Shown here one piece after another: positions 1 to 8,826 of a DNA stretch of 64,000 nt (its first letter is position 1; every line of letters begins with the position of its first letter). Where the stretch lies: contig NZ_ANOK01000003.1 of assembly GCF_000331575.1 (NCBI RefSeq), positions 1 to 64,000 on the forward strand, given 5' to 3'. The notes under the pieces are model-generated. The model was not told the origin of the DNA and ran no database searches. It saw nothing but the letters and a program-made list of their open reading frames with translations. Made by a program: the position numbers and the translations under genes. This stretch comes from Calidifontibacillus oryziterrae (lineage in GTDB: Bacteria > Bacillota > Bacilli > Bacillales > Bacillaceae_J).

Positions 1-53
1 GCGCCGATGGTAGTTGGGGGCTGTCCCCCTGTGAGAGTAGGACATTGCCAGGC
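1..53 (+). rRNA. rrf: 5S rRNA, 3' end (partial)
   Basis: The first 53 bases match the conserved 3' half of Bacillus-type 5S rRNA: a G-rich/C-rich hairpin (ttggggg/cccct) followed by the gtgagagtaggac...gccaggc end. The 5' part lies outside the window. An intrinsic terminator follows at once, so this is the tail of an rRNA operon. No tRNA genes follow it. Confidence 0.93.
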
Positions 54-59
54 GAAGCG

Positions 60-90
60 AAAGAGTAGTGGGAAAACCACTACTCTTTTT
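60..90 (+). terminator. rRNA operon terminator
   Basis: Perfect inverted repeat AAAGAGTAGTGG / CCACTACTCTTT with a 5-base loop, followed by a T-run. It sits 7 bases after the 5S end. Confidence 0.92.
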
Positions 91-326
91 GTATAGGAAA
101 TCATAACAACATTACTGCAAGGTGCCAGGGTGGTGTCCATAGAGGGTGCCACCTAGGAGCCTGACCCCTCCATATAAAGGAAATAGAGTTTTTTGTGAAT
201 GTACAGTTTTTTGTGTGTTGTGTGAATTTTTAGAAAAATAGGTCTTAAAATTTAAATCAACACCAATTTTTATGTTAAGATAATAATGTAGGGCAAAAAA
301 TACATATTGTAAGGGAGGGATCCTTA
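91..326. other. intergenic, with a GC-rich palindromic fragment
   Basis: No gene seen. Positions 118-172 are markedly more GC-rich than the surroundings and carry GGTGCCA/GGTGG and TGCCACC/CCTGACC words. They look like a decayed copy of the GGTGYCAGGCACC-type palindromic repeats common in Bacillus genomes. The last 15 bases hold the ribosome binding site (aagggagg, 311-318) of the next gene. Confidence 0.5.
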
Positions 327-1439
327 TTGAAAGCAAATTATATTACGAATGTTGATCAAATTAAACAGCTTTCTTTAGAGGAAAAAGATGCAATCAGGCC
401 CATAACTGAAAATTTCGTATTTCGAGCGAATGATTATTATTTGAATCTAATTGATTGGGATGATCCGAACGATCCAATTCGAAAGATTATTATCCCAAAT
501 GAGGGTGAATTGCTTGAATATGGGAAATGGGATGCTAGTGATGAGGAAACAAATTATGTAGTTCCTGGCTGCCAACACAAGTATACGACCACAGCGTTAC
601 TTGTAGTATCCGAAGTTTGTGGTGGCTATTGTCGATTCTGTTTTCGGAAAAGGCTATTTGTAAATGATGAAAAAGAAGCTATTATTAACCCCGAACCTGG
701 TCTGAATTATATTCGTGAGCATAAAGAAATCAATAACGTACTATTAACTGGTGGAGATTCACTTATGCTATCTACGAAAAAGCTTCGATCAATTATTGAA
801 CAACTACGGGAAATTGATCATGTGAAGATTATTAGATTAGGTTCCAAACTCCCTGTATATAATCCAATGAGAATCTATGAAGATGAAGAGCTGTTAGACC
901 TCTTTAGAACTTATTCCAATTCAGATAAACGAATTTACGTTATGGCGCATGTGAATCATCCAAAGGAGATAACACATGAAGCTAAGAAAGGCTTTGATGC
1001 ACTTATTAGATCAGGAGCCATAGTTGTGAATCAGACTCCAATTCTAAAAGGAGTTAATGATAATCCTAATGATTTAGCCGATTTACTTAACAAGCTTTCC
1101 TGGGCAGGTGTAAATCCATATTATTTTTTTGTGAATAGACCAGTTGCGGGAAATTATGATTTTGTTCTTTCTTTGGAAGAGGTTTACAAAATTGTTGAAC
1201 AAGCTAAGGCCAAAACTTCAGGGCTTGGGAAGCGTATCCGTCTTGTCATGAGCCATAGTTCAGGGAAGATTGAGATTTTGGCGATAGAGAATGGAAAAGC
1301 TTATTTGAAATACCATCAAGCAAGGGAAGGAAATTATGGACAAGTAATTGTTCTAGATTGTCCTAAGGATGCATCATGGTTTGATGATTTACCTAGGAAT
1401 GAAAAATATTGGAAGAAATCTGCCGAGATAAATGTATAA
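327..1439 (+). CDS. KamA-family radical SAM protein (lysine 2,3-aminomutase-like)
   Basis: 370-residue radical SAM enzyme. The 4Fe-4S motif is Cys98-x3-Cys102-x2-Cys105 (CGGYCRFC), followed by FRKR as in the KamA family, whose members move an amino group with PLP and S-adenosylmethionine. A GGDSL glycine motif and a late HSSGKIEIL segment, whose Lys could be the PLP anchor, are present. It is about 100 residues shorter than classic clostridial/Bacillus KamA, missing the C-terminal part, so the substrate cannot be assumed to be free lysine. TTG start chosen because aagggagg lies 8 bases upstream. It is a single-gene unit between the rRNA terminator and its own terminator. Confidence 0.85.
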   Translation: MKANYITNVDQIKQLSLEEKDAIRPITENFVFRANDYYLNLIDWDDPNDPIRKIIIPNEGELLEYGKWDASDEETNYVVPGCQHKYTTTALLVVSEVCGGYCRFCFRKRLFVNDEKEAIINPEPGLNYIREHKEINNVLLTGGDSLMLSTKKLRSIIEQLREIDHVKIIRLGSKLPVYNPMRIYEDEELLDLFRTYSNSDKRIYVMAHVNHPKEITHEAKKGFDALIRSGAIVVNQTPILKGVNDNPNDLADLLNKLSWAGVNPYYFFVNRPVAGNYDFVLSLEEVYKIVEQAKAKTSGLGKRIRLVMSHSSGKIEILAIENGKAYLKYHQAREGNYGQVIVLDCPKDASWFDDLPRNEKYWKKSAEINV

Positions 1440-1469
1440 GATTAATTTTAAAAGATTACTAGTATAATA

Positions 1470-1507
1470 AAAAATCGACAAGTTAAATTGCACTTGTCGA
1501 TTTTTTA
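1470..1507. terminator. bidirectional terminator
   Basis: Inverted repeat AATCGACAAGT / ACTTGTCGATT flanked by A-run and T-run, so it can end both the KamA-like gene (+) and the diguanylate cyclase gene (-). Confidence 0.9.
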
Positions 1508-1511
1508 CCTA

Positions 1512-3638
1512 TTAACAATACGTTTCAAACAAGGACTCATAATTCCGTACACAGTTTCGTCCATCCTTCTTAGCTTGATAAACAGCTTTGTCTGCGTAAG
1601 AAATAAGATCTGTTGGTGAACTATTTAAGTTAGGAATAATGGTTGCTGATCCAACACTAACAGTGACCCATTGACTTATACTTGATTCTTGATGAGGAAT
1701 TTGCAAAGCTTCAATAGCAGTTCTAATTTTTTCCGCTACCTTATTTGCACCATTTTTATCGGTCTCTGGTAAGATAACACTAAACTCCTCTCCGCCATAA
1801 CGGCAAAAGAAATCGGTTGATCTCTCCAATGTATGTTGTATAGCTGAAGCAACCGCCTTCAAGCATTCATCCCCACCTAAATGCCCATAAACATCGTTAT
1901 AAGGCTTAAAATAATCAATATCTAGCATAATTAAAGACAAGGGTTTCGCGATAAGGTTACAATGATTCCATTCAATTTCTAATCGTGCGTCGAATGCGCG
2001 ACGATTTGCAACTCCCGTTAATCCATCAATTGTTGAAAGGCGATGTAACATCGCATTTGCTTGTTCAAGCTTTTCTTCTGCTAACTTTCGTTCGTTAATA
2101 TTGCGTGACACAACAATCCATTTTGTATCATTGGAGTATGTTCTAGGTAGCAATTTCACTGAAGACTCAAACCATAAATATTGTCCATCTTTTCTCCGAA
2201 TACGATATGTACAAACTGTAGAACCTATCTCTAATAAAGCTTTATGGTTATTTTGAATTGTTTTGATATCGTCTGGATGGATAAGTGAGTAGGAATCAAT
2301 TCCTACTAACTCCTCTTCGCTATAATACAATAGCTCTTTACATGCAGGTGATGCATAAAGATAGTAGCCGTTTTCGTCATGCATAGTAATCATATCGCTG
2401 GAGGATTCAGCAATTAGACGGAAACGTTCTTCACTTGCACGTAATTGTTCTTCAGCATTTTTACGCTTTGTAATATCATCTAAAGTACCAGATGTACCAA
2501 TAATTTGTCCTTGTTCGCCCAGTGTTATTTTCGCATTTACTTCAACCCAACGTAAACCTCTAGACTTTGTTAAATACCTTGTTTCAAGGTGACAGTACTC
2601 ATTTTTTCCTTCAATGAGAGCTTGAAAGGTATGAAGATTCTGTTCGAGATCATCAGGATGAATGTAGTCGAATAATGTGTTTCCTATACTTTCTTCAATT
2701 GTATAGCCAGTAATTTCCTGCCAAGCCGGGTTAATGAGAGTCCAACGTCCTTGGATATCAGTTTGAAATATGACCTCTTTCACATTTTCTACGACTAAGC
2801 GGTATTTTTCTTGCGACGCTTGAAGCTCTTTTTCCATAATTTTACGGTCAGTAATATCTTGTATAATAACTTGAAATGCTGGTTTATTCATATATTCGAT
2901 TGGTGTTGCAATAACTTGTACATCAATAATTGAACCATCCATCATAACATATTTTTCATCAAGCAAACCTACAGGTGTATTTCTTTCTAATAAGTACATT
3001 CTTTCTTTCACTATTTCTTGAAAATCTGGATGAATAAATTTAATAATATTTTGGCCAAGAAAGTCATTGAGAGAATCAGCCTTTATTAGACGTATAAATG
3101 CTGGATTGGCATACACAATCTTACTATCCTGATGAACAACGATTGCGTTTGGTGATAATTCTATAAGTGAACGATAGCGTTCCTCACTTTTTTGTACTGA
3201 AAGTAAATTTGATTCGATCATTTCAGCCATACGGTTAAATGTTTTGCATAATTCTTGTAATTCGATTGGTTCATGAAGATAAGAAGTCGGGTCAATACGA
3301 TACCCAAATTTTGCTTTCGAAATTGATTTTGCACCTTCTAAAACTTTGTAAATTGTATTTTCCACTTGATTTGATAACCAAAATGTAATGATGATTCCAA
3401 GGAGAACAACAATGATGAAGGGCAATGTAAATATCTCTATTATAAAGTGTTGTAGGCTTAATAATTGTTGAATATGATCCTGACTGTCATATTCATAAAG
3501 TTTTCTTCCATATAAAGCTAATGAGAAAAAACTCAAAATGACAAATAATAATATTAGAAATATAAACCAAAAACGCATCCTTCTCTTCAAACTATTAAGC
3601 TGGAAAAGATCGTACATCTTAGTTATCATGCCATTCAT
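1512..3638 (-). CDS. membrane diguanylate cyclase with HAMP and three PAS domains
   Basis: 708-residue c-di-GMP synthase. Two membrane helices (about residues 22-42 and 67-89) enclose only a short outer loop. They are followed by a HAMP-like linker (about 90-145), three PAS domains each ending in a PAC-like DITxRK/NxxERK segment, and a C-terminal GGDEF domain. The active site reads GGEEF, and RSTD five residues before it is an intact product-inhibition I-site. No EAL domain follows. I start at ATG 3638, not the ATG 13 codons upstream, because GAGAGGCG sits correctly before it. Monocistronic, with a shared terminator downstream. The signal sensed is unknown; the triple PAS suggests a cytoplasmic or redox/ligand input. 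Confidence 0.92.
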   Translation of the reverse strand: MNGMITKMYDLFQLNSLKRRMRFWFIFLILLFVILSFFSLALYGRKLYEYDSQDHIQQLLSLQHFIIEIFTLPFIIVVLLGIIITFWLSNQVENTIYKVLEGAKSISKAKFGYRIDPTSYLHEPIELQELCKTFNRMAEMIESNLLSVQKSEERYRSLIELSPNAIVVHQDSKIVYANPAFIRLIKADSLNDFLGQNIIKFIHPDFQEIVKERMYLLERNTPVGLLDEKYVMMDGSIIDVQVIATPIEYMNKPAFQVIIQDITDRKIMEKELQASQEKYRLVVENVKEVIFQTDIQGRWTLINPAWQEITGYTIEESIGNTLFDYIHPDDLEQNLHTFQALIEGKNEYCHLETRYLTKSRGLRWVEVNAKITLGEQGQIIGTSGTLDDITKRKNAEEQLRASEERFRLIAESSSDMITMHDENGYYLYASPACKELLYYSEEELVGIDSYSLIHPDDIKTIQNNHKALLEIGSTVCTYRIRRKDGQYLWFESSVKLLPRTYSNDTKWIVVSRNINERKLAEEKLEQANAMLHRLSTIDGLTGVANRRAFDARLEIEWNHCNLIAKPLSLIMLDIDYFKPYNDVYGHLGGDECLKAVASAIQHTLERSTDFFCRYGGEEFSVILPETDKNGANKVAEKIRTAIEALQIPHQESSISQWVTVSVGSATIIPNLNSSPTDLISYADKAVYQAKKDGRNCVRNYESLFETYC

Positions 3639-3768
3639 TTTTGTTCGCCTCTCTATTTTACTTCCAAAATGCACCATTTTAGTTTAAACTAATTTTAATT
3701 TATTAGCTAGAATATTTTTACTATTTTATTAATTTTTAAATTTAAATGCTAAAAAAAAGTATTGCATA

Positions 3769-3814
3769 AAAAAACAAGCAAACCAATTCAAATGATTGGG
3801 TATGCTTGTTTTTG
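3769..3814. terminator. terminator after ybaK-like gene
   Basis: AAAAACAAGCA ... TGCTTGTTTTT inverted repeat, with a second nested arm (CCAATTC/GATTGGG). The A-run on the + strand gives a T-run for minus-strand transcripts. Confidence 0.85.
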
Positions 3815-3847
3815 TACCTAATATTAATTATTACTAATCATATTATT

Positions 3848-4354
3848 TTAAATAACATTCTCTTGATCTTGTGCCTCTGATTGATCCCAACCTTTACAAA
3901 CATCGACCCATTCTTTAGCAAATGAATATTGGAATATTTCTTCTACTGTTAATTCTATAGCGGAATTTCCGCTTCCGCATGCAGGAAATAAAGTCTCGAA
4001 ACGTTTCATTGATATATCTAGATAAACATCAAGTTTATGGACTAACCCAAATGGGCAAACTCCACCAATAGCATGACCAGTTTGCTCTAAAACTTCCTCC
4101 GGAGCCAGCATTCGAGCTTTTAAGCCAAATGTGTCACGGAATTTTTTGTTATCAATTTTCGCATCGCCTGCAGCAACTACTAAGATGGCTTTATCGTTCT
4201 CTCCTCTGAAAGATAAAGTTTTTGCAATTCGCGCTGGTATGACGCCAATTGCCTCGGCAGCTAGCTCGACAGTTGCGCTCGAAGTTTCAAACTCCATTAT
4301 TTCATTTTCGCGATTCCATTGTTTAAAGTGTTCTCTTACATTTTCAATCGACAT
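3848..4354 (-). CDS. ybaK: YbaK/EbsC-family aminoacyl-tRNA deacylase
   Basis: 168 residues, the usual length of stand-alone YbaK/ProX-type editing domains, which hydrolyse mischarged Cys-tRNA(Pro) or Ala-tRNA(Pro). Recognisable motifs are AKTLSFRG near residue 45 (the conserved Lys of the family), VAAGDAKIDNKKF, and the glycine-rich IGGVCPFGL loop followed by the LDVYLD strand. ATG start with an upstream AAGGGGG-type site (minus strand). It lies between two minus-strand units and appears monocistronic. Exact tRNA specificity cannot be read from sequence. Confidence 0.9.
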   Translation of the reverse strand: MSIENVREHFKQWNRENEIMEFETSSATVELAAEAIGVIPARIAKTLSFRGENDKAILVVAAGDAKIDNKKFRDTFGLKARMLAPEEVLEQTGHAIGGVCPFGLVHKLDVYLDISMKRFETLFPACGSGNSAIELTVEEIFQYSFAKEWVDVCKGWDQSEAQDQENVI

Positions 4355-4415
4355 TTTTTATAGCCCCCTTGTCCAACCTGTATTACGTAGAATAATAACA
4401 TAAAGTATCTATAAT

Positions 4416-4446
4416 AAAAAAGCCAATACATTCATAGTATTGGCCC
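4416..4446. terminator. terminator after MCP gene
   Basis: GCCAATAC / GTATTGGC hairpin preceded by an A-run, which is a T-run for the minus-strand chemoreceptor transcript. Confidence 0.85.
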
Positions 4447-4467
4447 CTTTCACACTTACATCTTGAT

Positions 4468-5940
4468 TTATTCCTTATTTGTTAAGTCCTCTAAATTTAA
4501 GATTAACTTTTCAAGCTCTTTAAAGCTCTTCAGAATTTCCTGAATTCGACTGTTTTGCTCTTCGATAATGCTAGCTATTTCTTGGGATGAAGCTGAGCTT
4601 TCTTGGGTAATGGTTGAAACAGCTGAAATTTCTTCTGCGATATGGTGTGTATCATGTAAGAGCGATTGTAACATTTGTTGAACATTTCTTGATTCTTCGT
4701 TCACTTGTTGACTAATATCGTGAATATTTCCGAATGTTTCATTCACACTTTTCATTGCCAATTCACTATGTGAAATAGCTTGTTCTCCTAATGAGACCTG
4801 GTCAGATGCATGATCCGTCTTTTCTTGGATTCCCTTTAAGATTGTAGTAATTTCTGAAGTTGATTCACGTGAATTTTCAGCAAGCTTACGAACTTCATCG
4901 GCAACAACGGCAAAGCCTTTGCCATGTTCCCCTGCCCGTGCAGCTTCGATGGCAGCGTTAAGGGCTAAAAGGTTTGTTTGTTCAGAAATTTGCGTAATTT
5001 GACTTACGATTTCTTCAATCTTATGGTTTTGATTGTTTAGCTCATTCATTACTTCTACAGTTGCTTTCATAATTTCATGAACTTTATCAATTTCCTTAAT
5101 TAGAAGAGAAACATTTTCATTACCTTGACTAATTGTATTCATTGTATTTGTGCTTAAATTATTCATATTCATTGCAAGGTTTGTTACTTGTTCAACGGCA
5201 TTATCGGTAGAATGAACAGAATTGTTCATTTCGATAACACTTGCAGCTTGTCGTTCAATCCCCTTAGAAACCTCTGTGAAGGTTGTCGTCACATTGATTG
5301 AAAGTTCTCCGGTTTTCTCAACATTATCCCGCAAATCTTTTTCAAATTGATGTAAAAATTCAACAGTCTTTTTTATATTTTTCAATAGATTTTCACTGTG
5401 CTTTTGACTTTCTAGCACTTGGACATATGTTTCATCATTTTTGATACGCATTCTTTTTCCGAAAATACCTTGAATGATATTTACACCGGAAATTAATACA
5501 ATCATTAAGTCAATTCCGATAATGTCAGTCTTTTCCATTCCCACAAATGCAGTCTCATGTAATTTCAAAAAGTAATAATTTGAAATTGCAATATTAGTAA
5601 TAAAGGTAATCAAAATAGGTTTAAAATCTTCATACAAAGAAATTAGTGTAACGTAAAGGACGACTAAGAAGAACATTATAAATGAAGGTTCCTGGCTAAA
5701 AACAATAAAGGTTGTCAATATAGATGAAAATACAACTAAATACATAGTTTGCATAATGAACTTTCGTTTCCAAACAAAAATTGTAATTAAAATATTTACA
5801 AACAAATCTGGCAACGAAGCAATAATACTTAGTCTAAGTCCCTCGTGAAAAAGATTCCACAAGAATACACATGTAAACGTGAACCATAAAATGGAGATTA
5901 GAAGTCTGTTTCTACTTTCAACTAGTCTTATATAATCCAT
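4468..5940 (-). CDS. methyl-accepting chemotaxis protein with multi-helix membrane N-terminus
   Basis: 490-residue chemoreceptor. The N-terminal ~165 residues contain about five or six hydrophobic helices with hardly any extracytoplasmic loop. There is no classical periplasmic sensor domain and no clear HAMP. The cytoplasmic half is a long coiled coil with the highly conserved hairpin tip [19 protein letters not shown] and [14 protein letters not shown], where CheA and CheW dock. This architecture suggests sensing within or at the membrane (energy state, hydrophobic ligand), but the ligand is unknown. ATG start. Located beside the aromatic-acid cluster but transcribed away from it, so involvement in aromatic taxis is only a possibility. 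Confidence 0.92.
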   Translation of the reverse strand: MDYIRLVESRNRLLISILWFTFTCVFLWNLFHEGLRLSIIASLPDLFVNILITIFVWKRKFIMQTMYLVVFSSILTTFIVFSQEPSFIMFFLVVLYVTLISLYEDFKPILITFITNIAISNYYFLKLHETAFVGMEKTDIIGIDLMIVLISGVNIIQGIFGKRMRIKNDETYVQVLESQKHSENLLKNIKKTVEFLHQFEKDLRDNVEKTGELSINVTTTFTEVSKGIERQAASVIEMNNSVHSTDNAVEQVTNLAMNMNNLSTNTMNTISQGNENVSLLIKEIDKVHEIMKATVEVMNELNNQNHKIEEIVSQITQISEQTNLLALNAAIEAARAGEHGKGFAVVADEVRKLAENSRESTSEITTILKGIQEKTDHASDQVSLGEQAISHSELAMKSVNETFGNIHDISQQVNEESRNVQQMLQSLLHDTHHIAEEISAVSTITQESSASSQEIASIIEEQNSRIQEILKSFKELEKLILNLEDLTNKE

Positions 5941-6417
5941 GTTCGCACTCCCCGTCTAAAATCTAGTAAGCTACCTTTATAATGATGATAACGGTTTCAA
6001 ATTGCAACATTTTTCGTTGAAAATTCAAAAAAAATTAAAGAATATTTTTTTATTTAAAAGTCGAATTACTTAATTTAAAAATGAAGGGGATGAAAATACT
6101 TTTTGGCTATTTCTCAATTAAATTACAAACGGAAAATTTGCTTAATATCCATTCATTGAAATAAGTAAGACTGGCTTATGGTTAAAATATATGTCACTAT
6201 TTGTACTATGAAAATGTTAGAAAAATAGATATAGTAGTAAACGTTAGATATATAGAGCATAAAAGAGAAAATCCAGGGTTTTCAGGAACAGATAGTCTAA
6301 AATGATATTTGAATTTTCTGTTAAGTTTGAATATTATGAATGTTAGACGAAAGTAATAAAACCATAATAAAGTAACTAAGAGTAATGGTATAGCTAAAAA
6401 GGGAGGTGCCTTGAATA
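5941..6417. other. divergent intergenic region, no gene
   Basis: 477 bases between the divergent MCP and CoA-transferase genes. Very AT-rich with many stops in all frames. It should hold both promoters. It contains TAGTAAAC at 6235-6242, the reverse of GTTTACTA that recurs near paaX1 and the first substrate-binding gene. It also has a short GAAAATCC/GGGTTTTC inverted repeat at about 6268-6285. Ribosome binding site for the next gene: ggaggt, 6402-6407. Confidence 0.6.
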
Positions 6418-7335
6418 TTGGTTAATAAAGTTGTTTCACTAGAACAGGCGGTTGATCAATACATAAATAATGGTGATTCCGTTGTGATGGGGGCTTGTCT
6501 GGAGCCTGTCATTCCATTTGCTGCTGCTTATGAATGTATTAGACAAAACAAACAAGAGCTGACTTTGATTGCCCCTATATCTGATATTTTATTTGACATA
6601 ATGATAGGAGCTGGCTCTGTTTCAAAATTAATTACTGCATGGTCAGGAAATGTAAGTGCAGGACTTGGTTATAATTTTCGGCGTTCAATTGAACAAGGGA
6701 TTCCAAAACGGATTGAAGTTGAAGACCATAGTAACTTTTCACTGGGCTTAGCGCTACTTGCAGGTGCGATGGGTGTTCCTTTCTTGCCAATGAAATCATT
6801 ACTAGGTTCAGATTTACTAAATAGTAATCCTACATTAAAGGTATTTTCTGATCCTTTTTCGGATGAAAAATTAGTTTATGTTCCAGCTCTAAATCCAGAT
6901 GTTACAGTTATCGGAGTTCAGCGCTCCGATGAACAGGGAAACGCTCACCTATGGGGGAATATAGGCTTAGCACAGGATGCTGCTTTAGCAAGTAGGAAAG
7001 TGGTTATACTTGCAGAAGAGATTGTTTCAAATGAAACGATAACAAGTGATCCGAATCGGATCATAATTCCAGGCTTTAAGGTAACAGCTGTTGTTCATTG
7101 TCCTGGATTCTCACATCCATCTCCGCTTCAAGGTTATTATAAGCGTGATCATTCGTTTTTTCATAATTACCATAAAGAAACGAATGATTTTCAAAGTTTT
7201 GAAAATTGGCTGAAAAAATGGGTATTGAACATTGGTTCGCATGAGGATTATTTAGCACAATTGGAGGGTCGTATTGAAGATTTGAAGATTAAAAACACAA
7301 GTCTAGCTGCTCCAGTTAACTATGCCGCCGAATAA
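6418..7335 (+). CDS. CoA-transferase family I, alpha (A) subunit
   Basis: 305 residues resembling the A subunit of glutaconate CoA-transferase / IpdA-type enzymes. Visible family features are an N-terminal GDSVVMGA glycine segment, VSAGLGYNFRRSIEQG, PFLPMKSLLGSD, and a late AEEIV...ITSDPNRIIIPGF segment. Members either transfer CoA between acids or, in the IpdAB branch, hydrolyse a ring of a CoA thioester. TTG start set by ggaggt 10 bases upstream. The partner subunit begins 157 bases downstream, an unusually wide gap for obligate subunits. Likely role (inference): CoA handling or late ring cleavage in the adjoining aromatic pathway. Substrate unknown. Confidence 0.8.
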   Translation: MVNKVVSLEQAVDQYINNGDSVVMGACLEPVIPFAAAYECIRQNKQELTLIAPISDILFDIMIGAGSVSKLITAWSGNVSAGLGYNFRRSIEQGIPKRIEVEDHSNFSLGLALLAGAMGVPFLPMKSLLGSDLLNSNPTLKVFSDPFSDEKLVYVPALNPDVTVIGVQRSDEQGNAHLWGNIGLAQDAALASRKVVILAEEIVSNETITSDPNRIIIPGFKVTAVVHCPGFSHPSPLQGYYKRDHSFFHNYHKETNDFQSFENWLKKWVLNIGSHEDYLAQLEGRIEDLKIKNTSLAAPVNYAAE

Positions 7336-7491
7336 CAGACTAATTAAATAAGTGGCAGTGACTAGGTCGAGAATTAATATATAATTTTATCAAAAATTCA
7401 CGCGAAAATTTTTCTGTATACATGAATGAAATGAAGGTTATTTGAAGTTATTTCAGAGTAGAGTCTAAAACATGAACAAAGGAGGATAAGA

Positions 7492-8271
7492 ATGGATTAC
7501 TCAACAGAGGAACTGATGGTTGTTGCAGCCGCAAGGGAAATTAAGGATCATGAAGTTGTGTTTGTAGGCATGCGCTTACCAATCCTGGCTTTTTCCGTTG
7601 CAAAAAAGACACATGCCCCAAATGCAATCGGATTATTTGAAGATGGAATCATTCGTGATGAGCCTTCAGCTGAACTCCTTTATACAATGGGGGACCCGCC
7701 TAATATTTTAGGATCATGCTGGTGTACATCAACAAATCATTTAATGTATTTAATGCAACAAGGGTATGTAAAAGCTGGCTTTATCGGCGGTGCTGAAATT
7801 GATATGTATGGCAATATTAACACGTCTTATATTGGTGATTTCCATAATCCGAAAGTAAAGCTACCGGGAAGTGGTGGGGCAGCTGATATTGCATCATTAT
7901 CACAGCGTTTGTTAGTTATCATGAACCATGAGAAAAAGCGGTTACGACATAAGGTCGATTACATCACCTCAGTTGGTTATGGTAGTGGTGGGAGTTATCG
8001 ATCAGATGTAGGCTTACCAAGGGGGGGTGTTGGTGCTTTAATAACTAACTTAGGAATTCTCAGACCGGATGAAGAAACAAAGGAATTAAAGCTTGATAGT
8101 TATCATCCTGGAGTTACGATTGAGAAAATTCAAGCGGAAACAGGCTGGGAATTAAAGGCGTTTAATTCTGTAAAAGAAACACCACCACCAACAAGCGAAG
8201 AGTTAGCAATCATTAGGTCTATCGACCCGCAAGGGTTCTGGACAGGAAGAAAAGAGAGGCGTGCTTTATGA
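7492..8271 (+). CDS. CoA-transferase family I, beta (B) subunit
   Basis: 259 residues, the usual size for glutaconate CoA-transferase B / IpdB. The segment GLFEDGIIRDEP aligns by eye with the ENG/ESG region that carries the catalytic Glu in class I transferases. If that alignment is right, the Glu is present and true CoA-transferase activity is possible, whereas IpdB enzymes are reported to act without it. GGAEIDMYGNIN and KLPGSGGAADIA are typical family motifs. Strong aaggaggat site before ATG. The stop overlaps the start of the thioesterase gene (ATGA), so the two are co-translated. Confidence 0.82.
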   Translation: MDYSTEELMVVAAAREIKDHEVVFVGMRLPILAFSVAKKTHAPNAIGLFEDGIIRDEPSAELLYTMGDPPNILGSCWCTSTNHLMYLMQQGYVKAGFIGGAEIDMYGNINTSYIGDFHNPKVKLPGSGGAADIASLSQRLLVIMNHEKKRLRHKVDYITSVGYGSGGSYRSDVGLPRGGVGALITNLGILRPDEETKELKLDSYHPGVTIEKIQAETGWELKAFNSVKETPPPTSEELAIIRSIDPQGFWTGRKERRAL

Positions 8272-8717
8272 GAAAAAATTCATTTGAAATAAGGGTAAAT
8301 TGGGGAGACACCGATAAGGCAGGAATTGTCTATTATCCAAACTATTTTAAGTGGTTTGACATTGCAGGCCATCAATTTTTTAGAAGTATCGGACTATCTC
8401 CTGCAACCTTAGAAGAAGAAAAAGGTATTATACTTCCCCTGCTTGATGCAAAGTGTTCTTTCGAAAAGCCACTTTATTACGATGACATTATTACTATTCA
8501 AACGGAGGTTGCAGAAATTCATAACAAAGTAGTGAAATTAAATCATGCTGTTTATCGCGGGTCAGATAAAACTGGTTATGGGTATGAAGTAAGAGGATGG
8601 GTAAAAAAGTCAGATGGTACATATAAAGCGGTACCAATTCCAGATGATGTTGTATCGATATTAAAAGAAGATTGTGCTAATGATGTTTCTGGGTTAAATC
8701 CATTGCTAAACGCATAA
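8268..8717 (+). CDS. YbgC/FadM-type hot-dog acyl-CoA thioesterase
   Basis: 149 residues with the 4-hydroxybenzoyl-CoA thioesterase signature: VNWGDTDKAGIVYYPNYFKWFD, whose WGDTDKAGIVYYPNY contains the catalytic Asp. The family hydrolyses acyl- or aroyl-CoA esters. Start codon overlaps the CoA-transferase B stop by four bases, so it belongs to that operon. In an aryl-CoA pathway such an enzyme would free trapped CoA when the pathway stalls, as PaaI does for phenylacetate. That role is inferred from context. It could equally act on another CoA thioester. Confidence 0.85.
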   Translation: MRKNSFEIRVNWGDTDKAGIVYYPNYFKWFDIAGHQFFRSIGLSPATLEEEKGIILPLLDAKCSFEKPLYYDDIITIQTEVAEIHNKVVKLNHAVYRGSDKTGYGYEVRGWVKKSDGTYKAVPIPDDVVSILKEDCANDVSGLNPLLNA

Positions 8718-8741
8718 CGTTTTTTCCGTTTCCTTCTTAAA

Positions 8742-8783
8742 ATAGTTTACTATATTTCAATAAAAACTATTAAATGGTAGAAT
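8742..8783 (+). promoter_or_regulatory. paaX1 promoter with a palindromic candidate operator
   Basis: -35 TTTCAA (8755-8760), 17-base spacer, -10 TAGAAT (8778-8783). Immediately upstream of the -35 is ATAGTTTACTAT (8742-8753), a 5-bp palindrome around TT. The identical 12-mer recurs at 11086-11097 before the first substrate-binding protein gene, making it a candidate PaaX1 operator. Confidence 0.5.
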
Positions 8784-8826
8784 ATCACAGAACTCATTAA
8801 TAGCTAGTAAGGAAGGAAGAACACAT

